Shown here: piece after piece, positions 1 through 5,173 of the stretch
How the letters are laid out: the number at the start of each line of letters is the position of its first letter
How positions within the stretch are numbered: position 1 is the stretch's first letter
Source of the DNA: Woronichinia sp035285405
GTDB taxonomy: Bacteria > Cyanobacteriota > Cyanobacteriia > Cyanobacteriales > Microcystaceae
DNA length: 5,173 bases
Assembly (NCBI GenBank): GCA_035285405.1
Contig: JAYKJI010000398.1
Location: 1-5,173 of the forward strand
Direction of reading: 5' to 3'
Position numbers and translations under genes: made by a program
The notes under the pieces: generated by a model
Databases searched by the model: none
What the model was told of the DNA's origin: nothing
Seen by the model: only the letters and a program-made list of their open reading frames with translations

Positions 1-1
1 A

Positions 2-2803
2 ATTAACATTCCCAATATTTCTATTTTTGAAGTTACCTTAGTCTTTTTAACTTTGGGAATGGAAGGCTCATTAAAAGCTGGTCTTAATTTTGACTTTGGA
101 TTTGATAGTACGGGATTTAGTCCTCAAAATAGCTGGCAAGACGGATTTTATATCAATGATGGCAATACTCCAGAAGTTGAACTAGATTTTGGCATCCATG
201 CCTATGGGGAAGCAGGTATAAATTTGGGGTTAGCTTCGGTGGGTGCGGGAGTGCGTGGAGGGTTATTAGGAACTATTGATTTAGATATTAAAGATCCTAA
301 TTCAGATGGAAAAGTTCGTTTTGACGAGTTGCCAGACTCTAATTTAAATTTAGTCGATTGGTTTGATGCCAATGGAAAAATTAAAGCCGAATTAAGTGCT
401 TATGTCAGAGCTTGTATCAATTATTTTTTTGGTAAACGTTGTTGGACATTGTGGAGCAAAAAATTTCTTTCGGAAACACTAATTGACTTCGATCTTGACA
501 AATCGGAAAACCCCCCTGCTTTGGCTACCAAAATAGATGGAACTCAAAACTTAAGATTAAATATTGGTCCCAATGCGGCAATGAGAATTACCCCTGGTTA
601 CAATACCGATATCGCTGAATTTTATACTATTGCTTCCGCAGAACCAGAAAATAGTCAAACTGTCACGGTGACTGGATTTTATGTCAAGCAAGAATATCGC
701 GATGTTACAAAAGTTATTGGCGATGGCGGCAAGGAAGATGATGTAATCAAGCTCGACCGAGACTTGTTAATTCCGGCAGAATTGCAGGGTGGTGAAGGAG
801 CAGATGAACTTTATGGTGGTAGTGGCAACGATAATTTAAATGGTGGTAAAGGAGCCGATTTCTTAGTAGGAGGAGCGGGAGCGGATACTCTCGATGGCGG
901 CAATGAAGATACTAACTGTTCCGAGGGAGAATGTATTGTTGATATTGTTAGCTATGAAACCGCAAAAGTAGGCATTACTCTGAATCTTTTTAATCCTCAA
1001 AATAATAGCGGAGATGCCGTGGGAGATATTTTTAATGCTATCGAACAATTTAATGGTTCTGCTTGGGATGACACCTTAATTGGCGATGGACAAGATAATA
1101 TCTTTTTAGGGGGTGCTGGTAATGATCTAATTCAAGGTAATACCGGGGATGATCTAATCATTTTAAACAACTATGATCGTGATATTTTATATGGAGAAGA
1201 TGGTGATGATCATCTCTTAGGCGGCAAAGGTAATGATACTTGTTTTGGCGGTTTTGGCAATGATCTTATTGAGGGCAATGTAGATGAAGACCTGCTTCTT
1301 GGAGATAGTGGCGATTCTTATCTTAATTTCGCCAATCAATCTGCTAACGATAGTCTCAATGGTGGCGAAGGAAACGATTTACTTGTGGGAGAAATCGGTA
1401 ATGATTGGCTAGTCGGGGGTGATGGTGATGATAAACTATATGGTGATGATAAAGCTTTATTTTATCTCGGCCATAAATATTTATTGAGTCCATCCACTAA
1501 TTGGGAACGTGCTCAATTAATAGCGACAAAATTTCAAGGGTATCTGGTTGCGATTAATAGCATAGATGAGAATCAATTTCTGAGTCATAATTTATCAATT
1601 TTGCTAGAATCAGACCCGAATGGAAATGAAAGTTTATGGATAGGATTAACTGACAAAGATACAGAGGGAAAATTCCAATGGATTAACGGGGAAAAAGTGA
1701 CCTACACCAACTGGGATCAAGGCCAACCCGATCATCTCCAAGATACAGAAGATTATGGGTATCTCCAAGTAAGTGACGGTCAATGGGGTGATCTCCCGAA
1801 AGACGGTTTTACTACTAAAGATGACCCGCCATTATCATTGCCACTAAGAGGCATTATTGAAATCGATGCACCTGTCACACTGAATAGAAATGATTCCCTT
1901 TACGGCGGCAATGGGAATGATATTCTCTACGGAGAGGAAGGAGATGATTTCTTATTTGGAGAGGCAGACCATGACAGTCTCTACGGAGGCTTGGGGAATG
2001 ATATTCTCGATGGTGGAGAGGGAATTGATGCCCTCTGGGGTGAAATGGGCAATGATACCCTTATCGGGGGGTTAGGTCATGATTTACTCAATGGCAATGA
2101 AGGAAATGACGCTTTAGAAGGCAATGAAGGTAATGACAATATCTATGGCGGTTTAGGCGACGATCTGCTGAAAGGGGGTTTAGATGCTGACTACCTAGTA
2201 GGTGAAGAAGGAGGGGATACCTTAGACGGGGGAGATGGTAATGATCTTCTACTTGGAGGTTTCGACAATGATTTTTTAAGTGGTGGCACAGGAGATGACT
2301 TTCTCTATGCACAAGAACTCAACGATTATCTCTCTGGTGGGACGGGGATGGATTATGTGGATGGAGGTTTAGGCGACGACATCCTCAACGGAGACGATGG
2401 CAACGATACCCTTTTTGGTAATAATGGGCGGGATATTTTAAATGGCGGCAGTGGAGATGACCTTCTGGTAGGCAACGATGCCGCAGATACCCTTACGGGA
2501 GGCGCAGGAAGCGATCGCTTTGTCTATACCACAATACGGGATACTGGCGACATGATCATGGACTTTCAAGTAGGAATCGATCAGGTTGTTTTGACGGAAC
2601 TCTTCAGAAGCTTAAGTATCAACATCTCTAGTTATAACTATGCGATCAGCAGGGGTTATCTCAGTTTTGGTTTTAAAACGGATGATGTAATCTTACTTCT
2701 TGACCAAGATGGTTCGGGTATTCAGCGTCCTCGACCTTTTATCACCTTTGATAACATGACGGTTGCTGCCTTAAACCAATCTAGTAACTTTGTCGTTATC
2801 TAG
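2..2803 (+). CDS. Large RTX calcium-binding protein with embedded C-type-lectin-like domain (5' partial)
   Basis: This is the C-terminal ~933 residues of a secreted RTX (hemolysin-type) calcium-binding protein. The frame stays open from base 2 with no stop, so the true start lies outside the window; the first start-like codon, TTG at 53, has no ribosome binding site and falls inside conserved-looking sequence. Residues below are counted from that TTG. Residues 1-150 form a Gly-rich beta region with an EF-hand loop (81-92) and two close cysteines (C121, C130). About 160-240 is a linker domain that commonly precedes RTX repeats. RTX block 1 covers 246-463, a C-type-lectin-like domain 468-606, RTX block 2 618-824, and 820-916 is the DRFVY...DFQVG.DQ-type tail expected to carry the type I secretion signal. 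No N-terminal signal peptide can be judged. The family binds Ca2+ in the GGxGxDxLx turns and folds after export. Adhesion or sugar binding is my inference from the lectin-like domain. Confidence is high for class, low for biological role. Confidence 0.92.
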   Translation: MNIPNISIFEVTLVFLTLGMEGSLKAGLNFDFGFDSTGFSPQNSWQDGFYINDGNTPEVELDFGIHAYGEAGINLGLASVGAGVRGGLLGTIDLDIKDPNSDGKVRFDELPDSNLNLVDWFDANGKIKAELSAYVRACINYFFGKRCWTLWSKKFLSETLIDFDLDKSENPPALATKIDGTQNLRLNIGPNAAMRITPGYNTDIAEFYTIASAEPENSQTVTVTGFYVKQEYRDVTKVIGDGGKEDDVIKLDRDLLIPAELQGGEGADELYGGSGNDNLNGGKGADFLVGGAGADTLDGGNEDTNCSEGECIVDIVSYETAKVGITLNLFNPQNNSGDAVGDIFNAIEQFNGSAWDDTLIGDGQDNIFLGGAGNDLIQGNTGDDLIILNNYDRDILYGEDGDDHLLGGKGNDTCFGGFGNDLIEGNVDEDLLLGDSGDSYLNFANQSANDSLNGGEGNDLLVGEIGNDWLVGGDGDDKLYGDDKALFYLGHKYLLSPSTNWERAQLIATKFQGYLVAINSIDENQFLSHNLSILLESDPNGNESLWIGLTDKDTEGKFQWINGEKVTYTNWDQGQPDHLQDTEDYGYLQVSDGQWGDLPKDGFTTKDDPPLSLPLRGIIEIDAPVTLNRNDSLYGGNGNDILYGEEGDDFLFGEADHDSLYGGLGNDILDGGEGIDALWGEMGNDTLIGGLGHDLLNGNEGNDALEGNEGNDNIYGGLGDDLLKGGLDADYLVGEEGGDTLDGGDGNDLLLGGFDNDFLSGGTGDDFLYAQELNDYLSGGTGMDYVDGGLGDDILNGDDGNDTLFGNNGRDILNGGSGDDLLVGNDAADTLTGGAGSDRFVYTTIRDTGDMIMDFQVGIDQVVLTELFRSLSINISSYNYAISRGYLSFGFKTDDVILLLDQDGSGIQRPRPFITFDNMTVAALNQSSNFVVI
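293..328 (+). other. EF-hand calcium-binding loop within the RTX protein
   Basis: The twelve codons read DPNSDGKVRFDE. This fits the EF-hand loop pattern with Asp at position 1, Asn at 3, Asp at 5, Gly at 6, a hydrophobic Val at 8 and Glu at 12. Large cyanobacterial RTX proteins often carry such a loop in the region before the repeats. Calcium binding is predicted from the motif; flanking helices are not obvious, so it may be a dockerin-like or isolated loop. Confidence 0.7.
788..1441 (+). repeat. RTX block 1: irregular GGxGxDxLx nonapeptide repeats
   Basis: Residues 246-463 (counted from base 53) contain four regular nonapeptides starting at 246, 255, 264 and 273. A ~60-residue interruption follows, with the VSYE...G.TLNL...NAIEQFNGSAWDDTL sequence often found between RTX runs and a Cys pair (C289, C294). 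Repeats resume from 344. The later register slips by one residue near 371 and by two near 426 before three clean units at 437, 446 and 455. Such repeats build a parallel beta-roll that binds Ca2+ between turns. Several units have degenerate positions (GNVDEDLLL, GDSGDSYLN), suggesting this block is older or less constrained than block 2. Confidence 0.9.
1454..1870 (+). other. C-type-lectin-like domain inserted between RTX blocks
   Basis: Residues 468-606 match the C-type lectin fold landmarks in order: G.KYLL, then NWERAQLIATKFQGYLVAIN, a DENQF helix, WIGL (529-532), EGKFQWINGE, YTNWDQGQPD (551-560), WGD (578-580, in the place of the classical WND) and a closing GIIEI strand. QPD is the galactose-type variant of the EPN/QPD sugar-contact motif. 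There is no cysteine in the whole domain, whereas animal members use two conserved disulfides. Disulfide-free versions are known in bacterial secreted proteins. The residues after WGD include a ~15-residue insertion (KDGFTTKDDPPLSLP). Sugar or protein binding is possible, but specificity cannot be deduced safely. Confidence 0.85.
1904..2524 (+). repeat. RTX block 2: 23 in-register nonapeptides (27-bp period)
   Basis: Residues 618-824 consist of 23 consecutive 9-residue units with no register shift (618, 627, ... 816), equal to 621 bp of 27-bp periodic DNA. Most units fit G(G/E/N)xGxDxLx. The only unit that loses both glycines is at 753 (AQELNDYLS), and even it keeps the spacing, Asp and Leu. 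The units differ from each other in sequence, so this is an old, diverged array rather than a recent tandem amplification. It should form one continuous Ca2+-binding beta-roll leading into the C-terminal secretion region. Confidence 0.93.
2511..2518 (+). repeat. HIP1 octamer GCGATCGC
   Basis: One exact copy of the highly iterated palindrome HIP1, GCGATCGC, lies inside the RTX gene at the junction of the last repeat and the C-terminal region. HIP1 is strongly over-represented in many cyanobacterial genomes, so the site supports a cyanobacterial origin. A one-base variant (GCGATCGA) occurs at 2895-2902. One exact site alone is weak evidence; it agrees with the gene content. Confidence 0.8.
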
Positions 2804-2853
2804 CGGTGTGTATTTATCGAGCGATAATTGACAAACCTTCGGAGGTCATCATT

Positions 2854-2938
2854 GATGTCATTAAATCTTGACACGAATGTTTCTTGGCGGTAGTGCGATC
2901 GATCACCCCATTGCTGAAAACGGGCTTATAATGACATC
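2854..2938. repeat. 10-bp inverted repeat flanking and overlapping the -10 box
   Basis: GATGTCATTA at 2854-2863 is repeated as its exact reverse complement TAATGACATC at 2929-2938, with 65 bp between. The right arm overlaps the TATAAT box at 2927-2932. It could be a pair of operator half-sites for a DNA-looping or dimeric regulator, or a long-range stem. It could also be chance, although a perfect 10-bp pair is not expected often in a 158-bp gap. Confidence 0.35.
2927..2932 (+). promoter_or_regulatory. Candidate -10 box (TATAAT) for the PEP-CTERM gene
   Basis: A perfect TATAAT lies 29 bp before the ATG at 2962, which would give a short leader of roughly 20-25 nt. There is no good -35 at 16-18 bp upstream. 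The nearest TTG-type hexamer (TTGCTG, 2911-2916) is only 10 bp away, so the promoter may need an activator. Two exact TTGACA hexamers stand further up (2828-2833 and 2868-2873), but neither has a good -10 at the proper distance. This is a prediction from sequence alone. Confidence 0.4.
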
Positions 2939-2961
2939 TAAACATTATAGACCTAGACGAA

Positions 2962-4410
2962 ATGCCGACTTTTTCAAGAATTTTAGCCACTAACTGCATT
3001 GTTTCTGGTTTCTGGATTTTCTCTCTTTCCCTGTCGAGTGATCCCGCACAAGCTTTAATGCTTTTAGGTGATACAATTCCGAGCCTGCAAGTGAATGGAA
3101 CTGTTAAGTATAGAGATGGGGGTGGTCTTTTTCTTTCTAACAACGCCCAACAAAATGAAGATAGCGCCCTCGGTAATCAGGTAGGTAATATCTACAATTT
3201 ATCCAGCAACTTTATTGGTTCTAATTTGGGCAATTCGGCCATTTTCGCTTTTAATTTGGAATGGGATTTAGGACTGTCAGACGGTTTTTTAAGCCCCGAT
3301 ATCGATAACTTTATAGAGGCAATTGAAGGCTCTGCTATTACCAAACGTCTGGTTTTTCCCCACAAGATTAAATATACTTTTGGCTGGACATTTTTTACCA
3401 ATGAAGGCGTGGTTCCAACTAATCTAAAACCAGACTATGCTTTTGCTTTAATTCGCAATACTAACGATCCCTTGAATCCAGAATTTATCGTCTTGAGCAG
3501 TAGCACCGATGCAGAACTGGTTAACTCCAATACAACTTTCAACGATGCGATTACTGCGCCTTTTCTTAAGGAAAATTCTGGTCGGATCACCCGTGATTTT
3601 ACACCAGGAACTTATGATATTTCCTTCGGTGTAGTAGATGTAATCGATGGGGACGACACCAGTGCTTTAGCGGTTTGGGTTCCCGATTACGGCGACCATA
3701 AATTTGTTTATAGAACTTTACGAAAAGATAATGGAGCGCGCTACTTAGAATCAGAATTGCAGCGACTTGGCATTTATAAAGACGATGAGATCGATGGACA
3801 GCCGGATCCGAATGCTTCCAGAGATGATCGAAGCGACCTAGACGGTTTTTCCGTACAGAAAAATATCGACGATGAAGATGGAGTGGTGTTCGGGGGTTCT
3901 TCGGCAACCGGTTTTTGGGCCGATGTGACTTTTAATATCAATCGACTCTATGACCCAAATCGGACTGAAGCGAGCGACTATCAACTCAGAGCTTGGTTTA
4001 ATGGCGCACTGTTGATCGATGATTTACTCCAACTAGCACCAGGACTGATTCCTAGCGATCCCGCAGTTATTCCAGACCCTAACTTTCCCAATCTATTTAG
4101 AAAACGTTACTTTCTACCGTTCGATCCCACTAAAACCTACAGCCGCTTTCGTTTAACTTGGAATCCCGCTAATCTTAACGTTCAGTCTTTTGGGGAATTT
4201 TTTTCTCAAGGCGATAACCAAATTTCTCACGGAGAAGTAGAAGATTATCCTTGTGTAGAGGGACTGGGTAATAACCAATCTGTCTGTACTCCTCCTCCTC
4301 CTCCCGTTCCCGAACCCAATTCTCTGTTAGGCTTATTCGGTCTCGGCATCTACGGACTATTCAAAAAAACAATACACGAGAGAATCCTTTGTCGTTACCT
4401 TCGGAGATAG
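2962..4410 (+). CDS. PEP-CTERM sorting-domain protein with GEVED-type region
   Basis: This 482-residue exported protein is probably held at the cell surface or processed by an exosortase. A Sec signal peptide occupies residues 1-31, with a hydrophobic stretch around 13-25 and an AQA cleavage site at 29-31; this supports the ATG at 2962 although no clear Shine-Dalgarno precedes it. Residues ~75-240 resemble the beta-sandwich domain common in PEP-CTERM proteins (EGSAITKRL, FGWTFFTNEG, DYAFALI, GTYDISFGVVDVID..DTSALAV). Residues ~256-430 look like a GEVED-type region: DNGAR, D.IDGQPDPNAS.DD, DDEDGVVF (303-310), FRLTW and GEVEDY (424-429). A Cys pair (C431, C442) and five prolines precede VPEP (449-452), a ~15-residue hydrophobic segment and KK. 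The tail then continues 13 residues to R482, longer than usual. It starts 158 bp after the RTX gene, probably with its own promoter. Biological role is unknown. Confidence 0.88.
   Translation: MPTFSRILATNCIVSGFWIFSLSLSSDPAQALMLLGDTIPSLQVNGTVKYRDGGGLFLSNNAQQNEDSALGNQVGNIYNLSSNFIGSNLGNSAIFAFNLEWDLGLSDGFLSPDIDNFIEAIEGSAITKRLVFPHKIKYTFGWTFFTNEGVVPTNLKPDYAFALIRNTNDPLNPEFIVLSSSTDAELVNSNTTFNDAITAPFLKENSGRITRDFTPGTYDISFGVVDVIDGDDTSALAVWVPDYGDHKFVYRTLRKDNGARYLESELQRLGIYKDDEIDGQPDPNASRDDRSDLDGFSVQKNIDDEDGVVFGGSSATGFWADVTFNINRLYDPNRTEASDYQLRAWFNGALLIDDLLQLAPGLIPSDPAVIPDPNFPNLFRKRYFLPFDPTKTYSRFRLTWNPANLNVQSFGEFFSQGDNQISHGEVEDYPCVEGLGNNQSVCTPPPPPVPEPNSLLGLFGLGIYGLFKKTIHERILCRYLRR
4308..4407 (+). other. 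PEP-CTERM anchor with extended basic tail
   Basis: Residues 449-482 of the preceding protein comprise VPEP, N, the hydrophobic stretch SLLGLFGLGIYGLF, then KK and a tail (TIHERILCRYLRR) rich in Arg and containing one Cys. The first part matches the tripartite PEP-CTERM sorting signal recognised by exosortase-type transpeptidases. Typical signals end within a few basic residues of the membrane segment, so the added tail is unusual. Shifting the frame at the A7 tract (4363-4369) does not give an earlier stop, so a simple sequencing error does not explain it. Confidence 0.8.
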
Positions 4411-4495
4411 CATACTTTAACGAAACAAGAGCAGTAAATTTTCCGCTAGTCCCTGTCTTCAACTCCGACCCAATGGAACTTAAACAATTAATGAG

Positions 4496-4529
4496 GGAAA
4501 AACAGGCCGAAAGCAAGGTCGGCGTTTCC
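4496..4529 (+). other. Hairpin in the gap after the PEP-CTERM gene
   Basis: GCCGA (4506-4510) pairs perfectly with TCGGC (4519-4523) around an 8-base loop. After two unpaired bases the outer arms GGAAAAAC (4496-4503) and GTTTCC (4524-4529) pair with a two-A bulge. No T-run follows, so it is not a standard intrinsic terminator. It may be a 3' stabilising or processing structure, or incidental. The rest of the 4411-4656 gap shows no convincing gene on either strand. Confidence 0.35.
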
Positions 4530-4639
4530 GATCAAAATAAATTAGGACGGAATTTGCCATCATCTCGCACACTTCGCACTTCTCACTTTAGATGCTTAAC
4601 GGCTTATACTCAAAAAAAGGCACTTTCTCTGAGCTCGAT

Positions 4640-4648
4640 AGGAAAGGA
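4640..4648 (+). promoter_or_regulatory. Ribosome binding site for the truncated YdjM-like gene
   Basis: The purine-rich AGGAAAGGA ends 8 bp before the ATG at 4657. A second ATG follows directly at 4660, so either could serve as the start. The good spacing suggests the gene was functional before its 3' part was lost. Confidence 0.55.
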
Positions 4649-4656
4649 AAAAACCG

Positions 4657-4866
4657 ATGATGAGTATCACTCATATAGCCTTTTCGGTAGCTTTGACGAG
4701 CATAACGTTGGGAACCGCCAATCCGGAGATATTAGGCATAGCGGCGGTGGCGGCCCTGTTACCAGATATTGACACGGGCAAAAGCTCGCTCGGACGGCTC
4801 TTGTTTCCCTTCAGTCGTTGGCTAGAAAAGAGAACGGTTCACCTAGTGCTGTTTCATTTAAATTAA
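4657..4866 (+). pseudogene. Truncated YdjM/DUF457-type membrane metal-dependent hydrolase
   Basis: Only 69 residues remain. The start (MMSITHIAFSVA) with a His at residue 6, a first hydrophobic segment, a second hydrophobic stretch ending in LLPDIDT (residues 34-40), then KSSLGRLLFPFSRWLEKR, matches the N-terminus of the YdjM family (Pfam YdjM, formerly DUF457). These are inner-membrane proteins predicted to be metal-dependent hydrolases, of roughly 170-200 residues or more. The family next has a (G/P)HR..THS motif followed by several transmembrane helices. Here the sequence changes to TVHLVLFHLN and stops. A one-base shift would read S-A-V-S-F from 4845, suggesting that small indels hit the THS motif, but no membrane helices follow in that frame. 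With the second metal motif and most of the membrane part missing, the product should be inactive. Real substrates of the family are not established. Confidence 0.72.
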
Positions 4867-5019
4867 GTACAGCTAATTTTGAGTCAATAAATTTGACCGA
4901 AGATTCTCAAGTTTATCTTTTTCTAATCACAAGAGTTAGTCACAATAACTAATCTTTAGTCCTCTGCCAATATTTATTATGAATAAATTGATAAAGCTTG
5001 TTCCCAAGTCACTAAAAGC
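4867..5019. other. AT-rich stretch without a recognisable gene
   Basis: This stretch lies between the broken YdjM-like gene and the minus-strand transposase remnant. A 35-codon frame (4845-4949, stop at 4950) runs on from the broken gene with no recognisable homology. A weak 5-bp inverted repeat, TTAGT/ACTAA, sits at 4936-4952. I see no clear insertion-sequence terminus or target-site duplication. It is most likely degraded DNA around a rearrangement junction. Confidence 0.4.
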
Positions 5020-5172
5020 CTATCTCTCTTGAAATTGTCTGAGAGTACATCCTGTTAATTTAGCTAATTTTTCTGCCATAGCTTGACCTTCGTCGATTTC
5101 AGACCCTTTTTTGTTTTCGATTCTTTTTAAGTGTAATACTAAGCCACTTTCTTGACTAAACAATGAGACAAA
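5020..5172 (-). pseudogene. 3' end of a probable transposase remnant (5' end outside window)
   Basis: On the minus strand an open frame enters from the right edge and ends at a TAG (complement of 5020-5022) after 50 codons. It reads FVSLFSQESGLVLHLKRIEN followed by KKGSEIDEGQAMAEKLAKLT and GCTLRQFQER. The order V-S-(L/A)-F...GLVL......(N)K..(S/N)EI......L...L.L.GC resembles the stretch between the first and second catalytic aspartates of ISAs1-like DDE transposases. The expected (T)(I/L)DA..(C)Q segment is absent: the sequence departs straight after the GC and stops. A neighbouring frame stays open a little further (VLSDNFKRDRLLVTWEQALS). I read it as a truncated, probably frameshifted insertion-sequence remnant. 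Family assignment is from memory of motif shape and is tentative; it could be an unrelated short gene end. Confidence 0.45.
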
Positions 5173-5173
5173 C

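Noticed and set aside
1890..2312. Frames of 61 codons (plus) and 74 codons (minus) within RTX block 2.
   Set aside because: The 27-bp repeats keep alternative frames open by periodicity; their translations are low-complexity shadows of the repeat.
1904..2524. The regular 27-bp periodic DNA considered as a CRISPR-like array.
   Set aside because: There are no separate repeats and spacers; the period is explained fully by RTX nonapeptides in a long open frame.
2814..2827. Palindrome TTATCG-AG-CGATAA just after the RTX stop, considered as a terminator.
   Set aside because: The stem is short and AT-rich, the loop would be tiny, and no T-run follows.
2828..2873. Two exact TTGACA hexamers 40 bp apart, considered as -35 boxes of tandem promoters.
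   Set aside because: At 17 bp downstream the sequences are ATTGAT and TAGTGC, which are poor -10 boxes. They are noted only in the promoter entry.
2814..3143. A 109-codon minus-strand frame across the intergenic gap and the start of the PEP-CTERM gene.
   Set aside because: It overlaps a convincing signal-peptide coding region and the candidate promoter, and its translation has no recognisable domain.
4391..4424. TCGTTA/TAACGA inverted repeat around the PEP-CTERM stop codon as a possible terminator.
   Set aside because: It is only six base pairs with a 20-base loop and no T-run, so it is within chance expectation.
4389..4772. A 127-codon plus-strand frame starting inside the end of the PEP-CTERM gene and running over the start of the YdjM-like gene.
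   Set aside because: It has no ribosome binding site at 4389, its composition is low in hydrophobic core residues and rich in Ser/Arg, and its 3' half is an out-of-frame reading of the well-recognised YdjM-like start. An internal ATG at 4473 gives a slightly more protein-like stretch but is not convincing.

Overview
The window looks like a chromosomal piece of a cyanobacterium. The reasons are a perfect HIP1 octamer (GCGATCGC, 2511-2518), AT-leaning base composition by eye, a large RTX protein of a kind common in cyanobacteria, and a PEP-CTERM protein with a GEVED-type domain. The genus cannot be settled from this sequence.

From 2 to 2803 (+) runs the 3' part of a large secreted calcium-binding RTX protein whose reading frame is still open at the left edge. 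In order it shows a glycine-rich beta region with one canonical EF-hand loop, a first and irregular RTX block, a cysteine-free C-type-lectin-like domain, a second RTX block of 23 nonapeptides in unbroken register, and a C-terminal region of the type that carries the type I secretion signal. The 158-bp gap that follows holds a good -10 box and a 10-bp inverted repeat overlapping it.

From 2962 to 4410 (+) lies a complete exported protein: signal peptide, a beta-sandwich domain typical of PEP-CTERM proteins, a GEVED-type region, a Pro-rich linker and a PEP-CTERM anchor with an unusually long basic tail. It would be anchored and sorted by an exosortase encoded elsewhere.

From 4411 to the end the sequence looks decayed. 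It holds a hairpin-forming intergenic stretch, the first ~59 residues of a YdjM/DUF457-type membrane metal-dependent hydrolase that breaks exactly where its second metal-binding motif should be, about 150 bp with no recognisable gene, and on the minus strand the 3' end of a probable transposase reading frame running off the right edge.

The two intact genes both encode extracellular proteins, one probably released or surface-associated by type I secretion and one Sec-exported and membrane-sorted. No secretion machinery, exosortase or regulator is inside the window, so a functional link between them is only a possibility. I see no convincing sign of a wholly new system. The most distinctive item is the lectin-like domain sandwiched between two RTX blocks.
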